From Salvelinus alpinus (lineage: Eukaryota > Chordata > Actinopteri > Salmoniformes > Salmonidae), in contig NC_092122.1 of assembly GCF_045679555.1 (NCBI RefSeq), positions 14,623,506 to 14,687,505 on the forward strand: DNA of 64,000 nt, given 5' to 3'. The first letter of the stretch is position 1. Every line of letters begins with the position of its first letter. The position numbers were made by a program, and so were the translations under genes. The notes beneath the pieces were generated by a model. That model was not told the origin of the DNA, did no database searches, and worked only from the letters and a program-made list of their open reading frames with translations. This document shows positions 45,273-57,514 of the stretch, in pieces.

Positions 45273-46265
45273 GTGACCGGAAACATGACCGAATACAAAC
45301 AGTGTAGCTATTCCCTCCGCAAGGCAATCAAACAAGCTAAGCGTCAGTATAGAGACAAAGTAGAGTCGCAATTCAACGGCTCAGACACGAGAGGTATGTG
45401 GCAGGGTCTACAGTCAATCACGGACTATAAAAGGAAAACCAGCCCCGTCGCGGACCAGGATGTCTTGCTCCCAGACAGACGAAACAACTTCTTTGCTCGC
45501 TTTGAGGACAATACAGTGCCACTGACACGGCCCGCTACCAAAACCTGCAGGCTCTCCTTCACTGCAGCCGATGTGAGAAAAACATTTAAACATGTTACCC
45601 CTCGCAAGGCTGCAGGCCCAGACGGCATCCCCAGCCGCGTCCTCAGAGCATGCGCAGACCAGCTGGCTGGTGAGTTTACGGACATATTCAATCAATCCTT
45701 ATCTCAGTCAGCTGTCCCCACATGCTTCAAGAGGGCCACGATTGTTCCTGTTCCCAAGAAAGCTAAGGTAACTGAGCTAAATGACTACCGCCCCGTAGCA
45801 CTCACTTCCGTCATCATGAAGTGCTTTGAGAGACTAGTCAAGGACCATATCACCTCCACCCTACCTGACACCCTAGACCCAATCCAATTAGCTTACCGCC
45901 CCAATAGGTCTACAGACTACGCAATCGCAATCACACTGCACACTGCCCTAAACCATCTGGACAAGAGGAATAACTTTGTGAGTGCGCTGTTCATTGACTA
46001 CAGCTCAGCATTTAACACCATAGTACCCTCCAAACTCGTCATTAAGCTCGAGACCCTGGGTCTCGACCCCGCCCTGTGCAACTGGGTCCTGGACTTCCTG
46101 ACGGGCCGCCCCCAGGTGGTGAGGGTGGGTAACAACATCTCCACCCCGCTGATCCTCAACACTGCGTTCTCAGCCCTCTCCTGTATTCCCTGTTCACCCA
46201 CGACTGCGTGGCCATGCACGCCTCCAACTCAATCATCAAGTTTGCAGACAACACTACAGTGGTAG
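45273..46265 (+). pseudogene. LINE reverse transcriptase, broken
   Basis: 330-codon open stretch covering the fingers and palm of a non-LTR reverse transcriptase up to the RT motif after [10 protein letters not shown]. It goes out of frame near 46,160, where conserved sequence is missing. The next frame (46,208-46,450) continues with SIIKFADNTTVVGLI, so the second catalytic aspartate is Asn. Not active. Confidence 0.88.
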
Positions 46266-46964
46266 GCTTGATTACCAACAACGACGAGACGGCCTACAGG
46301 GAGGAGGTGAGGAACCTCGGAGTGTGGTGTCAGGAAAATAACCTCACACTCAACGTCAACAAAACAAAGGAGATGATTGTGGACTTCCGGAAACAGCAGA
46401 GGGAGCACCTCTATATCCACATCGACGGGACAGTAGTGGAGAGGGTATAAAGTTTTAAGTTCCTCTGCGTACACATCACGGACAAACTGAAATGGTCCAA
46501 CCACACAGACAGCGTGGTGTAGACCTCAGGAGGCTGAAGAAATTTGGCTTGTCACCGAAAACACTCAACTTTTACAGATGCACAATTGAGAGCATCCTGT
46601 CGGGTTTATCACCGTCTGGTACGGCAACTGCTCCGCCCATAACCGTAAGGCTCTCCAGAGGGTAGTGAGGTCTGCACAACGCATTACCGGAGGCAAACTA
46701 CCCGCCCTCCAGGACACCTACACCACAGGAAGACCAAAAAGATCATCAAGGACAACAACCACCCGAGCCACTGCCTGTTCACCCCGCTATCATCCAGAAG
46801 GTGAGGTCAGTACAGGTGCATCAAAGCAGGAACCGAGAGACTGAAAAACAGCTTCTATCTCAAGGCCATCAGACTGTTAAACAGCCATCACTAACATTGA
46901 GTGGCTGCTGCCAACATACTGACTCAACTCCAGCCACTTTAATAATGGAAAAATGTATGTAATA

Positions 46965-47202
46965 AATGTATCACTAGCCACTTTAAACAATGCCACTTCA
47001 TATAATGTTTACATACCCTACATTACTCATCTCATATGTATATACTGTACTCTATACCATCTACTGCATCTTGCCATCTTGATGTAATGTATCACTAGCC
47101 ACTTTATTAAACAATGCCACTTTTATATGTTTACATACCCTACATTACTCATCTCATATGTATATACTGTACTCTATACCATCTACTGCATCTTGCCCAT
47201 GC
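46965..47202 (+). repeat. 121-bp tandem duplication in LINE 3'UTR
   Basis: The block beginning aatgtatcactagccacttt occurs at 46,965 and again 121 bases later, with small indels; both copies end with accatctactgcatcttgcc. Confidence 0.85.
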
Positions 47203-47316
47203 CGTTCGGCCATCACTCATTCATATATTTTTTTATGTACATATTCTTATTCATTCCTTTACACTTGTGTGTATAAGGTAATTGTTGTGAAATTGTTAGG
47301 TTAGATTACTCGTTGG

Positions 47317-47768
47317 TGTAACGTTCGTCTTGCGGAGAGAGATTGGACCAAGGCGCAGCGGGTGATGAAGACATGAATGAATTTATTTAACAAGACGTAA
47401 ACGAACACTAACACGAAAATATACTTGAAAACGTATATTTTTTACGACGTAGACAGACCTGAACTTGAGCACTTACATAAACACGAAGAACGCACGAACA
47501 GGAACAGACTACACAAACGAAACAGTCCCGTGTGGTAACACATACAGACACGAGATACAATCACCCACAAACAAACAGTGAGAACATCCTACCTTAATAT
47601 GGTTCTCAATCAGAGGAAATGTCAAACACCTGCCTCTAATTGAGAACCATATCAGGCAACCCATTTAAACAAACATAGAAACACATAACATAGAATGCCC
47701 ACCCCAACTCACGCCCTGACCAACTAAACACATACAAAAATAAGAGAAAACAGGTCAGGAACGTGACA
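47317..47768 (-). mobile_element. Solo LTR (family A) nested in LINE
   Basis: Ends tgtaacgttcg and cgtgaca; the target duplication gttgg lies at 47,312-47,316 and 47,769-47,773. LINE 3' sequence continues directly after it, so it inserted after the LINE. Confidence 0.88.
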
Positions 47769-48259
47769 GTTGGATATTACTGCATTGTCGGAACTAGAAG
47801 CACAAGCATTTCGCTACACTCGCATTAACATCTGCTAACCATGTGTATGTGACAAATAAAATTTTATTTGATGTTCAGCACCTCAGTCTCCGTCTTCAGA
47901 CAGAACAGCACACTGCCAGCTCAAAGTACAGGGAGCTCTGAATGTGTCTCAGATGCTTACCACCCCTCGGCTCCCCTCAACTAAAAAAAGAAACCTCATC
48001 AAAGTGCGACAAAGCATGTTGGGTATTTAAGTGCACTTTGATCTGGGTGGCGGAGCTGCCGTTCCCTTTATCACTAGGTGAATATAAAAGAGCCATCTGG
48101 AAGGGCAGTGTCTGAGAAGCCAGGAAATAAATAAAGACCTGTCTGTATAGAGGTACATCAGACACATGCTAGGGATGCAGGGATACACACCTGGACACGT
48201 CTAGAGCAGCAGAGTAAGAGACAAACGAGAGCAGGAAATAAGGATCTGGTCACACAATG

Positions 48260-48614
48260 AACCTTTTACTGCAGTGGGCTAAATGAGGGTCACACATAGT
48301 GTGGTAGTCTTAAACAAATCTAACTTGAAACAAAAGTATACACCTCACACACATGGTTATGGCTTAAAAGAAAGAAGACACCTGTACCATGTCAGATATA
48401 GAGTTGAGATGTATTCAATGTTGAGTTTGCATCCCAATATTACACTCACAGAAGACTGAAATTTAACAAAACGGTTTGACATAGAAACACCTGCTTTTTT
48501 TTGCTTTTTTTTTAATAATCTTTATTAATGATGAAATTATGAAAAAATATTAATAACATTCCACCCATGAGGCCAAAGATAGCGCTTTTGGTCACTGACT
48601 GCAGGAAAGGGCTA
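48260..48614 (+). repeat. Dispersed repeat, copy 2
   Basis: Aligns with 23,004-23,357 in syt10 intron 2 over its whole length. Non-coding. Confidence 0.8.
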
Positions 48615-50565
48615 CACACATTCACTTATCAACAAGGAAACTGTTTAGTTTGTGTAAAAAAATACAGTTAGTTTACAATACAATTTCACATTACCTCTAC
48701 TTTTATGAGCTGGAAAATAAATACTCTGAATCTGAAATGTAAACAATTTTAAACAAACAGAGGCACAGACAAATCCTTGCATCAACATCTCTAATCGTTC
48801 AGTTGGATATGGAGCCCATGCTATTCACAACTGCATTGATCTGTTTGTCATTTGTTCAATTTCTTTTTGCCTCTTTCATTTGAGATAAGGGTGTAATCAG
48901 CCTTGAGAAGAGAACATTGCAAGGCACTGCGCATTGGAATGATTTCACGCTAACAATGCAGAGACTCAAATCAAAAGTGACGTGGCTTCCGAAATGGAAT
49001 GTCACATCATGTTAAAAACGTGAATTTTCCATTCTTTTTGCCACTTTTTCCCGCTCCACTTGAAATGAGTACCATTGTCGGTTCAGCGGAGATTGTTGTT
49101 CTGATGGATAATTTGCCATGTTTGGGGATTGATAACATTTAGTGCAATCCACACACGAGGGAGAGGATGAAAAATAGAAAAAGACAAATGGATTCCATTA
49201 TAGAGCTAGTTTTGAATGTAATTATGCAGCATTTTTGAATGTAGATATACAGCACATTTTCTATGTGCTATATATCTATGATTAACTTGGCTCTTTTTGG
49301 CACTTCTCCGACAATGTTACCTCCTGCTACCTTGGTGTAGTGGAGGGTAAACGCAGTATACCCACTTTCTTTTGTGGGACCTTTTGTGGAAAAATGTATT
49401 GGAAGTATAGGTAGCGTTACTTTTTCACTGCAACTGGTGAATCAGAGTTTACCCACATATTTTTTTAATACTATATCACTGTTAGCTTATCCTCTATACC
49501 ATTACAAACAACTTACTGCCCAGGGGTACGACTTCAGGAAGTACAAAAGACCTTCCGTTACCCTATGAGAACGTGCAGCAGTTTGATTCGCTACCGAGTC
49601 CAAACTCCTGGCTTAGCCAGTTCCATCATTAGCTAGAGACTACGCAAGACAAGAATAGACTGTTTTCCAGCCTCTATAAAAGTCAGATGCATCTCACCCC
49701 AGGAGTCAACCATCCTTGACAAATGAGAACAAATATATGTGTGTTGTTTGTCTCCTCAGTCCTATTTTGAGGGATGTTTACACGAAGTTCCCACAGCGTT
49801 TGTAAGAAAAATGCATTATCAGAGATATGCAGACAAATGTTTACGGAAATCGTCTTTGAGACTACCCTTTTCTTATTTCTAAGAGGTGAACAAACATCAG
49901 ATGTACAGTATCTGCCAAATAATCCCAACAAATTACAGTGCAGTACCAGATGCTCCTTGGCCCTAGTCAACAGTATAGGCTTTCCCATTCAAACAGGTCA
50001 AAAATACAATGACTTTGTATCACTCACCGTGAGTCATACCTAATGAGAGTGTAACTTTCTTTTGATTCGCCCCAGAACTTCCAGCCTTGAGCTCATAATT
50101 GTGGCAGTAGTCAGTCAGTCACACATTGCGGTGGCACCACCAATGAAAGGCACCTTGTTGCAGGACTCTTGGCCTGTGGGGCGGGCCCCGGCCAGCACGA
50201 TGACCTGTCACTTTAATGCAGCGCTGTCACTTAGGCCGAGTACAGAGATGGCCCCCTTGCTCCTAAAGTGGTGTCTGACACGCGCCACAATGTAAGCATT
50301 TCGCCTCGCTCTGACAAGACGATAATAAGAATTACTTACCCCCTCCCCTGGACTGGAAGGCATTATGTGTTCTTCCAAGTTTAGAGGGCATAATTGATGA
50401 TAATTACAGTGCTTACAACCAAACAGCTCCAAAAGGATCTTGCAGTGAGCAGAACTATGCCAGAAAAAAATAAACAAATGAACAGAAATAGAGAAAATGT
50501 TGGATTTGAATTATTCTTCTCTGCTGATATTTGTTTTATATCAAATGTGTGTTTATAGCTACAGT
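48615..50565. other. No recognisable feature
   Basis: About 2 kb of AT-rich sequence with no gene or repeat I can identify. Confidence 0.45.
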
Positions 50566-51895
50566 ATTACATTGACATTTTTGTCATTTAGCAGACGCTC
50601 TTATCCAGATTGAATTATAGTTAGTACACTCATCTTAAGATAGCTAGGTGGGACAACCACATACCTCAGTCACGGTAAGCAAATTTTTTCTCAATAAAGT
50701 AGCTATCCGTAAAGTCAGTGCTAGTAGTGGGGGAAAAGTGAGGGATTATTTATGATACTCTTTGAAGAGGTAGGGTTTCAGATGTTTTCGGCCTCTGAGC
50801 AGAAGGGAAGGGCCGAGACAGCCAGGAGGAAAGAGAACAGAGCGAGTCATAGGATGCGTAAAGGGAGGAAAGTAGGGACAAAGAAGCAGAATGAGGAGAC
50901 AGGAGGGAGAAGGATTTAGCAGAAGGGAGAGATGATAGAATATAAGAGAAGAGAGTAGTGGGAGAGAGAGAGCGAAGATTGTGATGGCACATGACCATCT
51001 GGGCAGGGGCTGAGTGGGTGGGATTGGAGGAGAGAGAGTAGTGATCATTAATAGTGAACTGGAGGGGGGTTGCAATGAGATTAGTAGGTGAACAGCCTCT
51101 AGTAAAGATGAGGTCAAGGATAATGCCTGCCTTGTGAATGGGAGAGGTCTGGGAAAGGGTGAGGTCAAAAGAGGCAAGGAGGAGAAAGTAAGAGGTTGAA
51201 AGAAATGAATGGAAGGCAGACGCTGGGAGATTGAAGTGGCCCAGTGCGATGAGCGCTGAGCCATCGTCAGGAAATGAGCTTACCAAGGCAGACGCTGGGA
51301 GATTGAAGTGGCCCAGTGCGATGAGCGCTGAGCCATCGTCAGGAAATGAGCTTACCAAGGTGTCAAGCTCATTGAGGAACTCTCCAAGGGCACCTGGTGG
51401 GTGATAGATGACAACAGTGTTACACTTGAGTGGACAAGTGATAGTGACAGCATGGAATGCAAATGAGAACATGGACAGGTGAGTGAGGGAGAGAGAGAAG
51501 AGAAAATCTCCACCTAGGACAAATGAGTAACCCTGTGCCACCACCACCGCGCGCGCCGACCGATGCTCTCCGACTAAGAGAGAACACGTAGTCATATGAA
51601 AAGAGAGCAGCTGGGTGATCCATGTCTCTGTCCGGGGGCAAAAGTCTAGGGACTGAAGGGCAGCATAGGCTGAGATGAACTCCGAGTTCTTGACCGCAGA
51701 TCGGCAGTTCCAAACATTGCAAGAGACCAAGAATTCCACATGGGTTGTGCTCGCAGGGTACACTAAATTAGAAGGGTTGCAGCCAAGGGGTGGGGAGCAT
51801 GTGTAAAGCCTACAGGAAGAGGAGTAAACAGGTATTGAAAACACACACATAGTTGACAAAGCTACAAAAGAGCTATATTTGATCATCTGAACCAT
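50566..51895 (-). mobile_element. L2-like LINE: endonuclease region joined to 3' tail
   Basis: The tail at 50,571-50,690 (catttagcagacgctctta, taagatagctaggtgggaca) and HLKPYLFKEY-type 3' coding match the L2-like copy at 15.5 kb. The upstream 381-codon minus frame has endonuclease-like blocks (TWITQLL, VVIYHPPGALGEFLNELDTL, GSALIALGHFNLPAS, IHKAGIILDLIFTRG, INDHYSL). The reverse transcriptase between them is missing, so a large internal deletion brought the two ends together. A block of about 72 bp is duplicated in tandem (51,213-51,360). Confidence 0.8.
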
Positions 51896-53489
51896 GTATT
51901 ACATCGCTTGAAAGGAAGAAAAGTTGCAGTAATTTAACTTCCCACTAGTGCCTAAAATGCACTAGCGGGAAGTCTAAAGTAAAATATAGTTTTGTATGGG
52001 TCTTTATATTTTATATGCCTCAGTGTAATGTGAATAGCATAAACAAACGTAAAAAATATAGGTTATGTCAATGTGTAAATCACGACAAACTACAATCTCC
52101 CTTGATCAGTCTGACCAGACACAGTATTGAAGCTTCCTTACTCTATCTGATGAGGATAATATGTACACTGGGCAGAGATGTTTTGATCTCTCAGTAAGTG
52201 TACCAGATAGCTCAACTTCCTTTTGATCCACAACAAAACAGGCTAAAAAGGGGGGTGGTTCCATTAGTCTCCTTGGTAATGAAAGCTACGAAGTAGCAGT
52301 GTTCTCTGGAGTGAGGTCCTTTACTTTACTATAACCCCTGTTAGCATTTTGATGTATATACAGTCAGCATTGGCTAATAGCTCCACATTGGCCTATTGAT
52401 GCAACATGTCATTAAAGCTTTGTCATTTCCTGAACGTCTGATAGTTCCTGACATTACGACAACAAACCACCTGCTACATCAGCTACAATTTAGGGGAAAT
52501 TGCTGAGAATAAACGCATTGTGACCTCAGATTGTTAATATTAACGAGGTAGACGCCGGGGGAAAAGGAGCGTTTTATCTAAATGATAAAGATACAATAGG
52601 GACGTGGCACGCTATGACACCTGATGCTGTTCTCTCCAATAGGATGAGAAACAATCCAACAAGTGGCCGTCTATTTCCGATCTTGTGATTTCAATAAATT
52701 ATTTCATAAAATATAATTCCAATAATTTGTGCAAAAAAATCATTGTTCTGGATGTACTCTGTGGTGGACGGCTGTTTGATTGACCAGTGAAACGGGAGTA
52801 CAGAGGGTGAAAGGTGAACTGATAAATGATATTGGAGCAGTGACAGACACCTGGAAGCCTGCCCTCTTTTCTCAATTAGAAGAACCATTGTCAAAAAATA
52901 GAGAACTCTACAGTGACATTATTATAAATGTGTATTTTCTAACTTGCTTCATTACTGGAAGACATGGGCATCACTTTATTTTTGTCCCCCACGATGAGGA
53001 GGGGAGGGGCCTGTGTATCTGTCTATGTCTTTTTGTTTTTTTATGTGTATGTATATGATGATTGCTCTGTGTTATTGTTGGTTTGGTCTGTATGGAAAAT
53101 GTCAAATAAAATGTTTGAAAGAAAGGACCATTACAGGTAAAAGGGTTGATGATGGTTGATGCCAGACTGTTATATAAAGCCATCCCATTAAAACCCAACC
53201 AGCGTTTTATAGACGGCATTTGGGAATGGCAATGCTCAATGATCCGAGTTACGACCATCTTATATAACATGGTGTTTTGCATGGTAGTCATGACAACACA
53301 AAAGTAACAGAAGCAGGTATTTTGTTTCATTGCTGTTATTGCACAAATTTTTGTTCTTGCAATAATGTGATATAATTCTGTATCTTGACATGTGCCTTGA
53401 AGGCGGCTTAGTATTTTCCCTGACTGATTCCCTACTTTATTATTATCCCAGGTGTCAGTGCAATATGAATGATCTAGATTTGTTTTGTC
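51896..53489. other. Intergenic; possible retroelement 3' end
   Basis: Near 52,975-53,125 a T-rich run ends in tcaaataaaatgtttgaaa, with an AATAAA, and looks like a retroelement 3' end. The rest shows nothing. Confidence 0.35.
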
Positions 53490-54891
53490 ACTGGCCTACA
53501 CACAATACCCATAACGTCAAAGTGTTTTTAGACATTTTTACAAATTAATAAAAAATGAAAAGCTGAAATTGTCTCGAGTCAATAATTATTCAAATCCTTT
53601 GTTATGGCAAGCCTAATTAGTTTCGGGAGTAAAAATGTACTTAACAAGTCACATAATAAGTTGTATGGACTCACAATTATCTGTAAGGTCCCTCAGTCGA
53701 GCAGTGAATTTCAAACAAAGATTCAACCACAAAGACCAAGGAGGTTTTCCAATGCCTCGCAAAGAAGGGCACCTATTGGTAGATAGATCAATATAAAAAA
53801 GCAGACATTGAATATCCTTTTGAGCATGGTGAAGTTATTCATTACTCTTTGGATTGTGTATCAATACACCCAGTCACTACAAAGATACAGGCATCCTTCC
53901 TAACTCAGTTGCCGGAGAGGAATGAAACTGCTCAGGGATTTCACCATGAGGCCAATGATAACTTTAAAACAGTTACAGAGTTTAATGGCTGTGATATGAG
54001 AAAACTGAAGATGTATCAAAAACATTGTAGTTACTCCACAATACTAACCTAACTGACAGAGTGAAAAGAAGGAAGCCTGTACAGAATAAAATATTCCAAA
54101 ACACGCATCCTGTTTGCAACAAGGCACTAAAGTTATACTGCAATTCACTTTTTGTCCTGAATACAAAGTGTTATGTTTGGGGCAAATCCAATACAACACA
54201 TTACACATTACTGAGTACCACTCTCCTTATTTTCAAGCACAGTGGTGGCTGCATCATGTTATGGGTATGCTTGTCTCGTTACAGACTGGGGAGTTTTTCA
54301 GGATAAAAAAGAAATGGAATTGAGGTAAGCACAGGCAAAATCCTAGAGAAAAACCTGGTTTAGTCTGCTTTCCACCAGACACTGGGAGATTAATTAACCT
54401 TTCAGCAGGACAATAACCTAAAACGCAAGGCCAAATCTACACTTGAGTTGCTTACCAAGAAGACAGTGAATGTTCCTAAGTGGTGGAGTTACAGTTTTGA
54501 TTTAAATCTACTCGAAAATCTATGGCAAGACCTGAAAATGGTTGTCTAGCAATGATCAACAACCAATTTGACAGATCTTGAAGAATTTTAAAAAGAATAA
54601 TGGGCAAATGTTGCACAATCCAGGTGTGGAAACTTAAAGACTCTTAAAGACTCAGAAAGACTCACAGTTGTAATCGCTGCCAAAGGTGATTCCACAAAGA
54701 CTCGGGGGTGTGAATACTTATGTAAATGAGCTATTTCTCTATTTCATAAAAATAAATACATGTAATAACTTTGTCATTATGGGGTATTGTGTGTAGATGG
54801 GTGAAAACAAATGTAGATATTGAATCCATTTTAAATAACAACAAAATGTGTAATAAGTGGAGGTGTATGAGTCCTTTCTGAAGGAAGTGTA
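53490..54891 (+). mobile_element. Decayed Tc1-like transposon
   Basis: The left inverted block (ctacacacaatacccataac) and right block (attatggggtattgtgtgta) pair, and the right end reads ctttctgaaggaagtgta. The plus strand between them has scattered transposase remnants in several frames (near 54,061-54,306). It is related to the Tc1 ends at 38,150-40,229. The left terminus itself is not clear. Confidence 0.65.
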
Positions 54892-57046
54892 TATAGAATA
54901 TTCAGACTGGCAGACACAGGCTCATCAGTAGGAGAGACACACTGCTGTTATCTGCTGAGGGATTTCCCCTGATTGCAGCTCATCTAGAACGCACCGTATT
55001 GATTTCCTATTAACACTATTGTCATATCCGTGGAAAGAGGCTGCTAGGCCTGATGATAAGGTGGTGAAAGGTAGTGGTTAAGGAGGCGGACCAGAGTTAT
55101 TAACTTCTTATTTTGCCTGTATTCATTACATTATCTTGTTTTTGGACAGTAATTGCTTCAATCTTGTATTTGTAATAAGCTTTGACAAAGATTTTATTGC
55201 ACTTTTTGTATTTCAATATACATATATCATCCAGTGGATGAAAGCAACAAGAAAAAACTGAACCGAAGGGGCCTATGGAGCCGTCAGTGTCAACCATGGC
55301 TGTTGAAACCATTTTCTTCCACCAGCTACCGCAATCACAGGGAGGAAAGATGAAAGGCTGTGACGCAAACGTATTGATATAAGTGGCCCAAAATAGACGT
55401 TTTACCCCGCGGACAAGAGCACACTGAAATCAACTTTCATTATACTTCCCACCGCACTGATTTGCTTTGACACGAGCATCCAGTCCCATGAATAACCACG
55501 ACATGTTAATTCATGTTTACTCTGGCGATGGGGATTCTGAACTACACATCTTCAGAATGAGAGCTGCTCAAGTCTCAGCAGGGTGCCATGTATGGGCATT
55601 TGGAGACAGTAACAGAAACTGACGGAACATTTTATAGTTGATTATGCACTGAACGCGGTTGTTATTAATTAACGTATTCTCCTGTGTTGTGTACATTGGG
55701 GATAGGGTCTGGGATCAAATGGCATCCTGTGGTTAACAGGGCCCCCATTAGAGAACCCAAACTATTTACTAGAAACAATTAAGAACATTTTATATAGAAA
55801 AAAACCAAATCTCTTCCTCCAATTTATCAAGCTAGCTGCAGTATAGGTCATAACGTGCTACTATCCTAACTCCTAATTCAACTCTTGTTCTCTCTAAACA
55901 GTGTTTGGCCGTGACGCACACAGGCTTCTCTCTAGAGACCTCATCAGCCAAGGGAAAGACACGACGCCACCTGGCTGGTGTTCTGTGTACTCGTGTACCC
56001 GTGTGCCTGAGCTACCCTGTTCCCTTGTCTCACAGTCAGTGCTTCACTAAAGCCTGTCTGAGAATGTGTCTGAGAATAGTAATTAAGGGACGTGGGAGGC
56101 CTTTTCTCTTTCTGTCGTTTAAATTGGAAACCTGAGCCTTCACTGTGTTATAACCGGCACAACAGGTGCAGTTTGGTGGTACACTCCTGTCACCGGCAAG
56201 TGATAATAACAGGATGGAGCTGGGATCAGAGCCCTCCACTTGTTGGGTTGATTTACATGCCGTGCAGAGATGGCGAGGCAGCGTGAATCACCGGGAGAGA
56301 CAGAGAGAGGACACGGTGGGAGGACATGAACGTGACTCTTAATGCAGCTGTTCATCAAGCCCATCGATTCCCAGAGTTACAGCTCACCTCCCGGCAGCTC
56401 ACTTATCCACAAATGTCCGCAGCAACAGCTGTGCCGGGAAAATGTCTCAGCATCCCGAAAACACCACAAGCATGCAGAAAAACTCACGCTGGCACTACTA
56501 GAATATAAAAGATTCCAATGTATCCACACACTACTTACTGGGCTTAGCTAACAATGACTAGTAGATGGATAGTAATTATTCACTAATGGAAAACTATTTC
56601 TAAATGCAACTTTATCATGATGCATAACATGCCGTACCCTGCATACCACAAGATATAGATATTTTTAAAAATTATTTATACTACAGGTTCCTATTCCTGA
56701 GCAAATCCCCTTGGGTTCTCTTCACCCCAGTGTTCTAACCGCTTCCCTACATAGGGGTCCATTCATTGACGAGGCAGCCAGGTCAGTGGGCTGTGTTAGC
56801 CCTGACTTGTTCGGCTAACACCTGCGCTAGCCTAGCAGACAGCTGATGTCAGACAGCCGGTATTGTAGAGCTGTGTTTTCTATGAATGAGCTGCCAGACT
56901 CCCACTCCTATAAAGTGATGAGTCATCCATTGGCCCTGTGTCCTGCAGTTTGTCAGTGGGCTCAGCTGACGGTCCGCTGTTAGGTATAATGGAATGGGTT
57001 TATATTTAGTGTACCCCCACATGCCAGGGCGCACACACACACAAAC
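54892..57046. other. No recognisable feature
   Basis: No coding exon or repeat recognised in about 2.1 kb. Confidence 0.45.
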
Positions 57047-57514
57047 CAGAGGAGCTGGTGGGAGGAGCTATAGGATGAGAATAGTAATGGCTGGAATGGA
57101 ATCAATAGAATGGTAACAAACACTTCAAACACGTGTTTGACTTTGTTCCTGTCACGTGTGCTCCCTCTCCGGCCTCCAGGTCACCAGGCTGCTCGTTATG
57201 GCGCACACCTGTCACCATAATTACACGCACCTGCGCGTCATCACTCACCTGGACTCCATCACTTCTTTGAATACCTGCCCTATATATGTCACTCCCTTTG
57301 GTTCCTTCCCCAGGCGTCATTGTTTCTGTGTCATGTCTGTGTGTTGTTCGTGTTTCTTGTTTTGTATTATGTCTCATTTATTTATTAAAACACTCACTCC
57401 CTGAACTTGCTTCCCGACTCTCAGCGCACATCGTTACATTTCCATTGATTCCATTCCACTCCAGCCATTATAATGAGCCTGTCCTCCTATAGCTCCTCCC
57501 ACCAGCCTCCTCTG
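57047..57514. mobile_element. Palindromic hAT-like MITE interrupted by an LTR
   Basis: Left arm 57,047-57,149 (cagaggagctggtgggagga, gctataggatgag) and right arm 57,439-57,514 (ctcctatagctcctcccacc, agcctcctctg) are inverted copies. A 289-bp solo LTR separates them. Confidence 0.78.
57150..57438 (+). mobile_element. Solo LTR (family B) nested in MITE
   Basis: Ends tgtcacgtgtg and atcgttaca; a TATA-like tatatatg lies near 57,282 and ttattaaaa near 57,382. Flanks gttcc/tttcc agree at 4 of 5 bases, a slightly decayed target duplication. Confidence 0.75.

Larger units (their letters stand above)
43990..47880 (+). mobile_element. Nearly full-length dead LINE with nested solo LTR
   Basis: 5' end: gagatggccgcctcgcttcg. 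Then comes an endonuclease domain in broken frames (SILLANVQSLDNKVDEIR near 44,318; ETWLT near 44,428; AAFIVAGDFNKANL near 44,786), and a 330-codon reverse transcriptase frame (45,273-46,265) with [40 protein letters not shown] and [19 protein letters not shown]. The GAPQG motif is deleted near 46,160, the catalytic FADD reads FADN (near 46,240), and the rest is frameshifted. The 3' end is aataaaattttatttgatg. A 121-bp tandem duplication lies at 46,965-47,202 and a solo LTR at 47,317-47,768. Confidence 0.9.

Noticed and set aside
50750-51895. 381-codon frame as a host gene
   Set aside because: Endonuclease-like motifs and the LINE tail at its end identify a LINE derivative.
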